Below, piece after piece: positions 32,065 to 43,668 of a DNA stretch of 64,000 bases. This stretch comes from Cutaneotrichosporon cavernicola (Eukaryota > Basidiomycota > Tremellomycetes > Trichosporonales > Trichosporonaceae), in contig NC_083395.1 of assembly GCF_030864355.1 (NCBI RefSeq), forward strand, positions 2,666,001-2,730,000. Direction: 5' to 3'. The translations under genes and the position numbers were made by a program. The first letter of the stretch is position 1; each line of letters begins with the position of its first letter. The notes under the pieces are model-generated. The model was given only the letters and a program-made list of their open reading frames with translations, was not told the DNA's origin and searched no databases.

Positions 32065-33274
32065 CTAGAGTCGGATCTCGAACGACTGCACAGGCGACGA
32101 CCATGTGCGTGCCGTGTTGTTGCTCGACGACGACAGAGGACGGCGGTCAGAGGGCGTGACGTTGCGTGTATCCGTCTTGATCCTCGGCTTCTCCTCGTAG
32201 CTTGCAAATCCCTGGTCAATTGCGGGGAGGTGCGACGACCAGCCCTGGTATGGATGAGGCTGGTGCAGGACGGGTGCAGAGCTCGTTGGCCGGGGGAGGG
32301 GAAGGACCAGGTCGGCAATGCGCATGCGGCTGGGAGACGGGAGGCGGTCACCACGGTTACCAGCGCTGTACTCGTAGTCGTCGTCACGTCTACGCTTGCG
32401 CGAGGCGGCATCGTCATCGTCGTGCGCCCGCATGGGGTAGGGGTGGACGGCGGCGCGTGGGTTCTGGAAGGTCGAGGCGGCGGACGCGAGGGTCGCGAGG
32501 GGGTCGGCGCGGGAACCAACGCTCTCGGCCATGCCTGAGAGGGCGTGGTGGGGCGCAGGCATCATACCTGCCGACTGACCCCATACGCGGCGAAGGGTGT
32601 CGACCTGCTCGCGGTGGCCTTGGGCGATCATGGCGCTCTCGAGCTCGCGGACCCAAGCCTGGAGGCTGGCCTCACGGGCCTCAAGCATGCTGAGGCGGTC
32701 CTCAAGGTCATGGGCCTTACTGCGCAGGGTGTTGACCGTGGTCTCGAGGTCTGCCATCTGGGTAGCGCGGCGCTCTGTGCGTGTGAGCGGGAGTGGTCAT
32801 GGGTGGAGGGTGGGTGGATGTCTATAGCAAGGTGGAGGTAGGTACGCATGGGTGACAGAAGAAGACGAGATGGGGTTGGTGTGTGCAGAGGACCAAGCGT
32901 CGGGCAAACTGGGCAATGAGAGCCGACATGCAGGACAATGTATGCGACACAAGGAGCATTCGAGCAAGCTCTCTATTGTCTTATGCCAGAGGTGCGTGCA
33001 TGTAGGGTAGATGGGGGTAAGAGGCGTTGGAGGGGGTAGAAAGAGGGTTTAGGGGGGGGAAGGCTTTGGAATGAGAGAGAGGTGACTCACGACGCAGGTT
33101 ACGCTGCTTGACGCGGTTCTTCTCGCGGCGGATCTCGAGGGCGGAGCGAGCGGCTTCCTGGTCGTCCTCGCTGCTGTTGCAGCTAGAGTGGCGAGCCATG
33201 GCGTGGGACGAGGTCTGGCGAGGGGAGAGGGAGACGGTGGACGAGGGTGAGGGAAGGTGGTGTGCTGGGGCCAT
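32065..33274 (-). CDS. bZIP transcription factor
   Basis: Two exons (minus), 33274-33091 and 32774-32065, give 297 aa. The basic region is split by the 316-nt intron and reads REKNRVKQRNLR + QRRATQMADLE, a classic bZIP DNA-contact pattern (N-x7-R). The leucine zipper follows: heptads in LETTVNTLRSKAHDLEDRLS and LEAREASLQAWVRELES. The rest is low complexity with a basic patch (SRKRRRDDD) likely to serve as nuclear localisation signal. An upstream in-frame ATG at 33352 would add 26 residues; the context around 33274 (acaATGgcc) is stronger. Targets cannot be inferred. It might be an AP-1- or GCN4-related regulator, but no Cys-rich Yap-type domain is seen. Confidence 0.88.
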
Positions 33275-35223
33275 TGTTGGGGGCGAGGGGAAGGGTGGGG
33301 TTGGGTTGGGTTGGGTTGGTTGAGTGTTGCTGTCGAGTGCGGACGAGAGCAACGTTCAAGTGTAACGTCGAGTTGGTTGGTGGCGATGACCCAGTGACCT
33401 AGTGAGTGGCCAAGAGTGGGATGGGGTTGTCGACTGGTTTTAAACAGATGACGATTGTGAATGTTGAGGACAAAGTTGAAGAGAGGATAGATGTCGAGTC
33501 TTTTAGGTTGGCTGCTTTAGAAGGGGATGAAGAGAAGAGAGACAGACAGACAGAGACAAGGCAGTCACTCCATTGTCTTTGTTGTAACAGCTTGTCAGTC
33601 TTTACACCAGTTAATCAAATACGAAGCCATTGCCGGGCTACAACCTATTAGGAACAATGGGACAAACGTACCTGTCAACCCAATCCAATCCTTCAGGTCC
33701 AACCCATTCAGGGACAATGCTTGAGGGTTTATCAGGATCAGGAACCCACCTACCCAAGTTTCCAAGTTCCTAGGCTGGCTAGGCTGGGCTGACTGATTTT
33801 TGATTTGTATTTGTTTATACAAATCAACGAAACTTACTCACGTGGAGTCTGTGAGTGAGTGGTGTGGTTTGACTAATTGTCCCTGACTAGCCTCGTATTG
33901 TGCCGTGCGTCATGCTTTTGTTCATTGTTCTCAATCAAAACCCTCACCTTACTCACCTTGACTCCTCACTGACGCTCAAACTCTGACACTAGCACACGTA
34001 CCACCCACTAGCCACATACCTACAAGGCCCCACCGCCCTCGCCCTCGCACTTCATTGTTGTCACCGGCATAGCGCCTAATGCATAGGGATGCGGGGCAGT
34101 ACGGGCACGTGCGGGCGTCGAGCACTCCATTGACGGTCACTGCGGTGACTCTCGTTGACACACCCCATCCAACCCCGGATACCTATTCGTTCAGTACCGA
34201 GTACCGAGTACCGAGTACCGACGACCGACGCCGCCGTTGTCGCGTCGACCGCTACCTCGGTCACTCCAAATTGTGGCATGTATCTGGCGCGGCGTCGACT
34301 ACAAGTGCCCCATTTCCCCACATATCGCACATCAAAGGTATCGCTATGACCAGCGACAACTGCGATTCAGATCACCTGAATGCTTCTCACCGCGACCGAG
34401 CGTCTTTCATGCCATCACCCCATCACCCCCATCACCCCGCAATCGCAATCGAGCACAGACCATACCATATCTTTGTAGATGACTAGTAAAAAGAGTATCA
34501 AGTTTCAGAGGACAAAAGAGGCTGTTCAGGCTGTTCAGGGTCCACTGTAACCCAAGGTGTGGCTCTCTTCCGACCCTGATAAGGCACATCGGCACATCGG
34601 TAAATCTCCCGGTGACTACTAACCTCTTTGCTTTGCTCACATCGTTACAGAGTTGTTGGAATAAGAGGCCCCAAGGCCGTAGAGCGCAGAGGGTAATGGT
34701 CACTGTGGCGTGGCATGGCGTGGCAAGTCAGGCCAGACTCTACTTGGCAAAGACGCCCTCATTCTCTTGTGTACTCTCTGGACACGCGTGTTCCACGATC
34801 CAACACACCGATGGCAAAGGCACAGTGTCCACGTCAGAGGCACTGGACTCTTCCACTTGGCAATGCTATGCAACTCTTCTGTATGCGGGCCGTCACCCAC
34901 CCATCGGAATGGCAACCGGAATATCTGCGGACACCTCGGATCAACCAAGTCTCCCCAGTCTCCAGTCTCCTGTCTCCTGCCTCCTGCTCCTGTCTCCTGT
35001 CTCTCCTGTCTCTGTCTCTTCTCCTGTCAGTCATAGCGCGAGAAACGCCATGCGGTGTCGCCTCGCCCCGACTCGCACATACCCGCACAGACGCGCTTGG
35101 ACCACCTGCAAAACGGTTCACACAATGCATCAAACCAGACTGCGTGTGATTGTCCTCTCTCTCTCTCTCAGATCAGATTCGGGGATGAGACGGGTCCTAG
35201 TCCAAGCCCACTCTACGTTCGCG
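33275..35223. other. Intergenic, about 1.9 kb without a gene
   Basis: Upstream region of the bZIP gene, then unassigned sequence, then the 3' flank of the LtrA gene. Contains a short tandem of gtaccga (34195-34222) and ctcctgtct repeats (34965-35025). Long upstream regions are typical of regulator genes. Confidence 0.5.
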
Positions 35224-38200
35224 CTAGGGCTTCAAGGCATGGACTTCAGGCGAGTGGTCGTCGTGCATGTGATTCGTGGGGTAGTCTTCGTCTGCGCTGT
35301 GCGGGTGTTCCTCGAACCCGCCCCCAGATTCCAGGTCAGTGACAGTCACGACTGGCTGCGCCTCTGTCTCGTCGTCGGAAAGAATGGCGCCGGGTTTGGG
35401 GAGTGTGCCAAATACGTATACTGCCAGTACGGCCCAGGTTATGCCGACTGCTAGGGCGAGCATCTTGGTCGAATCTAACGTCTTGGCGTACAGCGGGAAC
35501 AGGGCGAGCAGAATCGCGCCTACACATGCGGTTGCAAAACGCAGGATCTGCAGTTAGTGTGGGCGTGTCTTGGGCGACATGGGCGACGTAGGAGCTAGGA
35601 GGAGTGGGAGATGCACGCCCCACCCCGCGTTCAATTCTCGCGGCGGGCGGGGCATGGGAATGCAAACGTCACGAGTGACGGTGACGGGTCACCAGGTGAC
35701 GCGACGGGCGTCGACGCCGACCAACCTTCCCGACTTTTCCCACCCCGAACACATCACCCACCACCCATCACGCAGCACGCAAGCTAATCGGTTGGCATGA
35801 ACTCGGTGGAGCCGGTCACGCCAGCCACGCAAGCGCAGCCCGTTCCTTTGTCGACGCGTGTCGTAACGATGCCTTCTCTTTTTTGTTCTCCCTTCTTTCG
35901 CCCCAGAACCAGACCCCGACCCCAAGCCCATCCCACGCCAGGCCGCGGGGTGGCGTCCGAGCCGAAGTCCTCCACGATTCACGTCTCACGCCTCCAACAC
36001 GGAACAATGCAGCTTGAGCCCATGGGCGCCACGGCGGCCGGCATAACCAAATGGATAGCCCAAGACGCCGTAACATCGCCCGATGCGCCCGGCCCGCGAG
36101 CCCCCATCACCTACGCGTCACCTCGGCATGTTGGCATGAGTGTATGGCTCGGTGGCCGGGTGATGGTGGGTGATCGAGACAATGGATGTTTGTGCCCGAA
36201 GTCGGCGAATTCGTCCGGTCAGGCACGGACGTCGTATGACCAGAACAAGGATGCGGAACAGTCCGGCCCGAGCCCGGCCGGTTCCGCAAGTGACTCACCC
36301 TTGGGATGCGAGCGACATTCCAGGCGTCTTGCTCCCCATGCAAGATATCGATGAGACCAAGGAAGAGAACAGCGGCGCCGAGCCCGGCTCCCCAGAACCT
36401 TCGGTCAGCAAAGATAGATTAGGCAGATTGCGATCGCTATGGTGTCGATAGGCACGACCACAGACGCCGGCGCTAGCTGCACTAAGATTGTCCTGGGCTG
36501 GTACGTGCGTCCGACGTAACCTGGCACAGAGCAGATGCACGTCGAGCACAACGCGGCGAGCGTGAGCGCATCCCAGATGCGAGGTACATGTACATGCTGT
36601 ACATGCTTCCATGCAACCCGCCCATTGTTGGTGCCTTTCAACAACACAACGCTGCGAGTTCCCGGAATCACAGCGGCTGCACGGAGATTCCGGGAAAATG
36701 AGAACAAAGACGCACCACTTGACACCCGGCTCGACGCCGGTATCGCTGCTGACCATCCTGCTGCTCGCGGCTGCCGCGAGCACGATGGACGCGCACAACG
36801 GCCAGTGGAAACTGGTGTTAGTGCGGGGTTGTGGGAAGCGTGCGGCCGCTTGTGGTCACTCGGGTGCGAGGGCAAGCCGCGGTGACAGCTGAGATGACGA
36901 CTCTTCCGGGGATCCACCGGAAGATCCCGGCCTGCCCAGTGTGGCGATTGACACAGTCACCATCCCCCACCGTTGGGTATCCGGCTGGTCCCATTGACTG
37001 GTGATTTCCAAGCGCACTCACAAGTTGAACAGGACGCCAGTCACCCACGAGCGCCGCAATGCGTGCGTGTATCTGGGTCAGTTGGAAATCGACAAGCGTC
37101 GTACCTGATAATGTGCTCGTCGGACGGCAGGGTGTACCTGGGCGTTAGTGAGGTCAGCAAGACGTTGTGTTCAGCGATGTCCAGAGTGGTACCATTGTTG
37201 CGACGTGCCCAGTGTGTCCCGAACAGTGTCATTATGGCTCGTTGGCATCGAGCGAGCTCAGCTCGCCTCATCCGCACACCCATTCTCCGTCGTTGACAAT
37301 CACGGAAACCCGAGCTGCCGGGTCGCATTCACCTCACTGCGGCGGGCAGCGGAGAATTGAGGGGAGACGGACAGCCAGCCAGAGGCAATATCCTCTACAA
37401 GTCTGTCTCCCTGTCTCCCTCTCTCCCTCTCTGAGAACCACAGTCGACTCCCTCCCTTCAAGACCTCCTATCTCCCTCTACCCTCAACCCGACTCACATG
37501 TAATTGAGTGCCCACGCAACCATGAACCCCAAACTTGCCTTGCCAAACTGATGTCCCACCCCATACTCCCCCGGCTTCGCAATGTAAAGGAGGTTCGCCA
37601 CGAGTTCGCCAAGCTTTATCAGCTCCACCCTGCTCAGAACCTACGACAAGGACGGTGAACGCTCCGCTCCGATCGACGGAGTGTTCGATATTGATCGCTG
37701 ATATCAGCGCCATCACATATTAACTGACCTGGAATACGCATGTGGTCAGGCAGGACAACCATCTTCATAAGAGGATGACTGGTATCGGGCGCATTGGACG
37801 CATCGAGCTCTCCAGAGGCGATTTGACGCTTCACCTCCCTCCGCCGCTTGGAGAGCAAGTACCGCCCGTAAATGTTGTACAGGATCATGTCGAAGCGCAT
37901 TAGGTCCAGCACATTTCCTGCTACCGCGCAGCCGATTTGGGCGCGACGTGAGCGGACCCAAATGATGGGGAGGTAGGCTAGCATCGGGACTGTGACCGCT
38001 ATGCCGGATAAGACCTGGGAGCTGCGGAAGACGGGGAGCCACCACGCGTACAGGAAGAGTACGACTGCGCGCGTCGCCTTGATGACGAGGAAGAAGGCGA
38101 CAGCAGCGCGCACGGGCGAGTGCTCATCCTCAACCACTGCACTCGCTCCCGCCGCTCCCGCCGCACCCTCAGCTGCCGCCCCTTCGGCGCGCATCAGTAG

Positions 38201-38730
38201 TGCCACCACCTCCTCAGCCGCGGAGTGGGCCTCGCCAGGCAGCGGGATGGCACTCGCATTCGCCGTGTACCCCAGAATACACAGCATCCCGAATAGTACC
38301 CACACGCGGTGCACGAGCTATCGTCAGCCCCCCCTTTGTTTCAGGCTTACATCATCAGTTCCCGAGACGTTGGAATACCGCCTTGCCTCTTCCCAAACAC
38401 TCCAACTCGGCCAGAAAGTGAGTATGAAACGCGCGACTCCTGCCCCAGAAGGCGATTCAACAGCAGCATCGGCGAGCTGGTGCACTACCCCGACGTAGAG
38501 GAGGTCGAGGAAGAGTTCTATGCGCGGGGAAGAACGTTCTCCTCGCTCGCGGTAGAGTTTTCCCCCCGCTATCCACTGTGGTTAGCCTCCTGGTGCGGAG
38601 GAAGGAGGACGGAGGTGGACGAAGGGGAGGGGAAGCGCACCTGCCGGATGACGGGGGGATGGATCAAGTCCCGGAAGCGAGTGGCCCGGCCTCGCGAAGC
38701 GCCCTCGGAGTGTAGGACGATGTCTGTCAT
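35224..38730 (-). CDS. LtrA-family (low temperature requirement) membrane protein
   Basis: Multi-pass membrane protein of the LtrA family; function in fungi is poorly known. Ten exons (minus): 38730-38641, 38575-38351, 38317-37729, 37697-37645, 37613-37498, 37137-37105, 37072-37022, 36811-36716, 36398-36299, 35547-35224; all phases agree, 558 aa. Family landmarks: IELFLDLLYVGVVHQLADA, then AINIEHSVDRSGAFTVLVLG across introns 3-4, GELVANLLYIA, NYMYTLPSDEHIIRYTHALR split over three exons, FHWPLCASIVLAAAA, KW + FWGAGLGAAVLFLGLID, and ILRFATACVGAILLALFPL. The C-terminal 60 residues are acidic and cytosolic-looking. Introns 5, 7, 8 and 9 are 360, 210, 317 and 751 nt, far longer than usual here. 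Open frames inside them are chance. Confidence 0.8.
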
Positions 38731-39376
38731 CGATGGAGTATGGAGCGATGGAGAATGACGGGATGCATAAGCGAAGACGGCAAAGGACAATATTACGGGA
38801 TGAAGTCTGGACCAAGTCACTTCTCCAGGTGACAAAAAATGACGTAAGTGAGTGTCCCGATTGCATGGGGACCCCGACGTCTCAATTATTTGGTGTTCTC
38901 GGCAGATTGTGGGCGGGACGGGGTTAGCGCATCAGCTTGCAGTCGATGTTGCTAGGGCTAACATGCAAGAGGATCCAGTTGTCTGCATCGCTCAGTCAGA
39001 TGCAAGGGTTCGTTATTTGCACCTTGGTTGAGGCAGCATTGGCCGGAACTTGTCAAGAGCAACGGACGCCTCCCGACCTCAAATTGGGTGGAACCTCAGT
39101 CCCTCTGAGAGGCACAGGCTACAGGGAGATCTCTCACACCGCAGGCAAATGTTAACCATGCATAAGAGTACAGTGAGCGTTACGCACCCCTCCCACCTCT
39201 CACCTCTCACCTCTCACCACCCACTCGGGTCTGGAGGCATTCCTGCTGGTACACCCGCTTTGTGTTAGTGCAGTGGAGGTTGCAGCATGGAGGATCGAGG
39301 ACATTGTCCAATCTCCGTCAAGTGTCTAACCAGCTTCTCAAAATACCTCGGCATTCAAGCTGGAACCTCACTTACC
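38731..39376. promoter_or_regulatory. Divergent intergenic region
   Basis: Between the LtrA start (minus) and the acetyltransferase start (plus). Nothing coding. Contains a ctcacctctcac repeat at 39195-39215. Confidence 0.4.
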
Positions 39377-40212
39377 ATGACCAAGCCACAGCGGTATCCG
39401 CGCGACCCCGTCGCCCTCCTGCCGCTCCTCGAGGCCCTCCTCCCCGCCTCGATAGCCCTCGTCGGGTCGATACGCAGTTCGCCGACGCTCGAGATATTCG
39501 CGACGTTCCCTGCCGACCCGCCAGCCGAGTGGATGGTGGTCGCAGTCCTACCCGGACCCGTGGGCCAGATGCGCATCTTCCACAGCTTTGAAGCCGGCCC
39601 TATCACCAATGAGGAGAAGGAGCGTGGACAGGCGATGGTAAACGCCGTCGTTGGGGAGATGTTGCGCGACCGGCCAGGGTATAAGCTCGGTGCGGTGCAC
39701 GAGGCGTGGTCCGAGTCATTGCGCCTCAACGTCGTCGGTGGGCGATACCATACAATGTGTACGACGTTCCTCGCCCCAAAGAACGCCCAAGTCGATGCAA
39801 GTCGGGCGGATACGTGTGGCTTAATCCTAGACGAAGGAAGACCTGGAGACGAGGTTCTGGTATGTTGTCCTTGGTTTGGCTGACCCAGATCCAAGCAAAG
39901 AGCGGATACCGTACAAGGGAATGGTACGCCGCGCAGCTGGGGCATACGTCCGTCCTCCGCCCAACTCCCGATTCACTGCCCGTTGCGTGGGTCGTCACTG
40001 TCGCCGATGGTGCCATCGGGGCGCTGTACACCCTCCCCGAGTTTCGGCGACGTGGGCTGGCCAAGGCGGTGCTCGCGCACAGACTGGGCAAGATGACGGG
40101 CCTGCCTGGGTTCTGCCATGTCGAGGTGACTAATGGGGCTAGCGAGTCGCTGTGGGAGGGCATGGGGTGGACGCGGGGCCATCGGGTGAACTGGATCTAT
40201 GCGGACGACTAG
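39377..40212 (+). CDS. GNAT-family N-acetyltransferase
   Basis: Two exons, 39377-39859 and 39889-40212, separated by a 29-nt intron (gtatgt ... ctgacccag) and joining in phase to 268 aa. The C-terminal half is a GNAT fold using acetyl-CoA: VAWVVTVADGAIGALYTLPE, then the acetyl-CoA loop FRRRGLAKAVLAHRLGK (R/Q-x-x-G-x-A/G pattern), and VEVTNGASESLWEGMGWTR, the late alpha4/beta7 segment where a side chain distinguishes the product. The N-terminal half resembles the glycine-N-acyltransferase/FR47 arrangement. Substrate unknown. An in-frame ATG at 39287 lies upstream; accATGa at 39377 is the better context. Confidence 0.85.
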
Positions 40213-40707
40213 AAGAGGTGGTGATGGGGGATGGGAGCCGGGAGGATCTTTGTGGACTGTCCGGAGCCGCGATCGAGTCATAGTCTCGTGAAGGAATCCG
40301 ATTCCGACGCCCTCCTGCTGAGGCCGCCAGAGCCGGTTAATCCGTTATCAGAGATGTACGTCAACATCGTCCAGGGCATTACGCACACTGCCAAACGGAA
40401 ACGACTGACCAACCACCACCGTCCTCCTCCTCCTTCGTTACAACCAACTAGACCCGTTCGTCGCCAACTCACACTTCCCCGTCCAGGAGCGTCCTCCACT
40501 ACCTCCCGGGCTCCCCAACTCATTCGGAGCCTCTATTCCAGATTAGCTGATCGTCAATGCCGCTCCGCGACTTTGCCTACAAGTGCAAAGGATTAGGCTT
40601 CAGACCGCGACCGTCTTCAGACCCTAACGGACTGTGCCCCTTGCTAAAGTCAGTTGAAGCGGCTCAAGAGCTCAAGAGGGCAGCCTATGTCATAGATGCA
40701 TACATTG
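40213..40707. other. Convergent intergenic region
   Basis: 3' flanks of the acetyltransferase and of the ER Hsp40. No coding signal. Confidence 0.5.
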
Positions 40708-42295
40708 CTACAGCTCGTCGCGCCGTCCGCTCCCCCCAAATGCGTCCACCAGTTCTACTGTCAGCTCAACATTCACGCATGCACAGCTGCTCGTCGTGAC
40801 TCACTTTTTCGCATGCCGTCCGTCACGGCCGTCGGCATCACTACACTGTACTCAATGTACATGTCGCCCTGGGGAATGTCGTGGTACGACGGCATGCCCT
40901 CGCCCTCGATGACCTCGACCTCGCCCGGCTGAGTGGTTCCAGCACGCCCGACTGGGATAGTCCGCCCGTCCAGGCTCGTGAGGTTGCGCTCGAACCCGAG
41001 CAGTGCCTGTGGTTAGTCACTCTCGTTGATGACACTCACCTCCACCACACTGAGCGTGATCCTCCCCACCAGACCCGACTCCTTACGCGTCCACCCCTTG
41101 TTCGTCTGCGGCGTGGAGCGCACGTGAACGATCACGTCCCCGGGCTCGAAGTCTGGGCTCTCGTCCGCCTCGCCCTGGAACCGCTCCTCGTACCCCTCTG
41201 GCGCGCCCGCCGGGACGTGGACCGCCAGCGTGTGCTGCCTCTCCACTGTGCGTGCGCCGCCACAGTCGCTGCAGTGCTTCGTGATCTGCTCGCCCTTTCC
41301 ACCGCAATGTGGGCATCTGGGGTAAGCTCTTGACATTGTATGGCGAGCGGATCTCGCCGAAAGCTTCCCTCCATGTCCTTCGTCGCGACTCACGTCATCT
41401 GCACATTCGTAAACATGCCGGGGAACACCTGGTGCTTCTGAATCACCACACCCTGTCCATTACATGTGCCGCAGCGGTGAACGTCCGACGGCGAGTTGGC
41501 GCCGCTACCGCTGCATTTAGAGCAGATGAACCGACGAGGAATGTTAAACTCGACTGTCCGCCCCGAGTACATGTCCGAGAGCGATACCTCAAGGTTGAGC
41601 TGGACGCTTGGCCCTCGTGGAGGTTCGTTGCGACCACCGCCAAAGAACTGCGCGAACGGGTCGTGCTGTGCCGCCGCCTTGCGCTCCTCGTGCCGCTTCA
41701 GCGCCGCCTCGCCTCCGCGGTCATAGATTTGGCGCGTCTGGAGTCAGTTTCGGTACGAGAAGGTAAGCTGGGGTCCCCGGCTTTTCCAACGGCTGTGGCT
41801 ACTCGTGGACGGTGGCGACATTGCCCGGAGACTTCGGTAGTGACGCGTCGCCTCCCTCGCTGCCACGTCGGCTGGTCTGCTTGCCGCCACACGACGTCCG
41901 CCATAGGATATACCCACCTCGGTTTCAGACAACACCTCGTACGCTTCCGTCAGCTCTATTACCCAGGTGATAGCTTACCCTTCGACACCTCGATAAACTT
42001 CTCGTGCGCGCTCTCGTCCGGGTTCACATCTGGATGGTACTTCTTGGAGAGTTTCTGCTGTCAGCTCTGCACACACAGGGCAAGCAGCTCAACAAGCCCT
42101 CGAGGATACCTACTCTGTATGCGCGTTTAAGGTCCGCATCGCTCGCGTCCTTCTTCACTGCGTGTCAGCTTGCCACAAACCAGCCACCGCCACCTCCACC
42201 GACTCACACCCAAGAAGGGAATAGTAGTTGGACGCGGCGAGGACCTGACCAAGCAGGATAAGGGCAAGTGCCAGCTGCAGCGGGCGCAGAAACAT
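40708..42295 (-). CDS. ER-lumen Hsp40 (Scj1/ERdj3-like) ending in RDEL
   Basis: DnaJ co-chaperone of the ER Hsp70. Eight exons (minus): 42295-42208, 42157-42114, 42054-41979, 41943-41918, 41737-41394, 41316-41040, 41006-40805, 40754-40708; 367 aa. A signal peptide (FLRPLQLALALILLGQVLAA) precedes the J domain, which has YRKLSKKYHPDVNP with the HPD triad near residue 51 and FIEVSKAYEVLSE. A type-I zinc region holds four CxxC motifs between about 150 and 210 (CSKC, CGTC, CPHC, CSDC). The substrate-binding beta domains follow (GDVIVHVRSTP, MPSYHDIPQGDMYIEYSV). The last exon encodes GGSGRRDEL and stop, an ER-retrieval signal. Intron 4 (180 nt) is the only long one. The call rests on signal peptide, four zinc motifs and the retrieval tetrapeptide together. 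Confidence 0.93.
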
Positions 42296-42679
42296 GGTTG
42301 AACGAGCGTCGGGAATGGGTAATGGGAGGAGAGATGGTGTTGAGATGTAAAGTCAATAAATATCCTTGTTGTCGCGTCAGCACTAGGGATTCCACTTTTG
42401 ACGCGAACATTACAGGCGGGACTAAACGGGGTTGTACCTTTCACGTGGAGGTCACGTGGTACCCTCCACCTCCTTGAAGTTGAACAAGAATTCTACGACT
42501 CACAACAACCTCAACCAACCTCGTCGTCAACGAGCTCGTTTGCATCCGACTCTCTATCTCATCAGTACTCGATCCGGGGCTATCAACAGCGTAAAGACTG
42601 GGCCCACGCTTTTATCAATCCACGCAGGCCTTAATCCCGGGCCCGCTCCCCTCTCCGGCCTTCCTCCTCAACCTCCACC
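42296..42679. promoter_or_regulatory. Divergent promoter of the Hsp40 and RPC31 genes
   Basis: 384 bp between start codons. A palindromic ttcacgtggaggtcacgtggta (two CACGTG-related elements, 42438-42459) lies in the middle and is a plausible bHLH-type site; this is motif-level evidence only. Confidence 0.4.
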
Positions 42680-43532
42680 ATGTCGCGCGGACGTGGACGA
42701 GGCCGCGGGCGCGGCGGCTCCACAGCCGGCCGTGACCAGTTCAACGCTGCCTTCGCAGGTATGAGCAAGGAAGACTCGCGCGCAGTCCTCGAGTCCTTCA
42801 GCAAACCCGTCAAGGGCAGCGGCATGTTGTATCCCGTGAGTTCGCCCATTACAATGTCTGACCGCAGCCACTGGACAAGGCTGCCGAAATGCCAGGCCCG
42901 ACAGGGTTTGAAGAGCGGGTCATCTTCCACACGAACGCGCTGTTACGTGACCTCGCTGAGGGGCTCGAGGACGCTGATGGCGTACGGCATGGCGCCCTGT
43001 GGCGTCTCGAGAGCGAGCGAAAGGTCGTTGGGATTGGTACGTCCTGCCTAGAGAGAAAGACGAACGAGGGCTGAGACCAGAAATCGAGTCGTATTCGGAT
43101 CGGTATCGACGCACAGGCACGAATTCGGCGAGCAGTAACTCTCGTCTCGACCCGAACGTGCTCCACCTCAACCGCGACCTGTTTCCGCCGTCGCTGTGGA
43201 CTGAGTACTTTGAAGGAAACACTGGGGCGGAGAAGAAGGCCCGAGCTATAGCGCGTGCGAACCGTCGCAAACGTGCGTTGGACGACGATGATGACGAAGG
43301 CGACGGGGAGCCAAGCGAAGGCGAGGAGGACGAAGACGACTTTGACTTTGATGACGAGGACGAGGAGGACCACCAGGACTACGACCACAACTACTTCGAC
43401 AACGGAGAAGGGGACGACGATTCAGGCGGCGAAGGCGGCGACGGTGAGTAATGTCAGGGAATAACGGCGGCTGGGGCAAGGAGATAGGATGGAAGCTGAC
43501 AAGCAGATGAGGGCGGGCGCTACGACGACTAG
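42680..43532 (+). CDS. RPC31: RNA polymerase III subunit RPC31 (RPC7)
   Basis: Subunit of the Pol III-specific initiation trimer, nuclear. Exons 42680-42835, 42868-43036, 43081-43443 and 43507-43532 give 237 aa, close to the family size. The N-terminus is MSRGRGRGRGRGG, typical of the family, followed by MLYPPLDKAAEMPGPTGFEE (across intron 1), EERVIFHTNALLRD and LHLNRDLFPPSLWTEYF. The C-terminus is a long Asp/Glu tract with DHNYFDNGEGDDD, and the last 26-nt exon adds DEGGRYDD, the usual end of RPC31 proteins. Only splicing of the last tiny exon recovers this tail. Confidence 0.92.
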
Positions 43533-43668
43533 ACTGGATCCACCTCCTTACATAGACTTGACTGTACGATATATGCAGCATGTGACATGTAATGTGGCAT
43601 CATCCACTCATTGCTATGAGGCTCTAGTAAGACGAGTGAAAACACGGCTCGTCTCTTGGAGGATCGGC

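Noticed and set aside
35797..36354. 185-codon plus-strand frame inside the long LtrA intron
   Set aside because: No domain, low codon bias and Pro/Arg-rich composition; it also runs into the adjacent LtrA exon in antisense.
36405..36811. Membrane-like minus-strand frame (APASVVVPIDTIAIAIC)
   Set aside because: At first taken for an exon of a membrane protein, but direct joining of 36716 to 36398 restores the LtrA pattern (KW + FWGAG) in phase, so this is intron.
37495..37613. LtrA gene ending at 37495 (NYM stop)
   Set aside because: A GTGAGT donor at the stop and later exons YTLPSDEHIIR + YTHALRRS complete the family pattern in phase.
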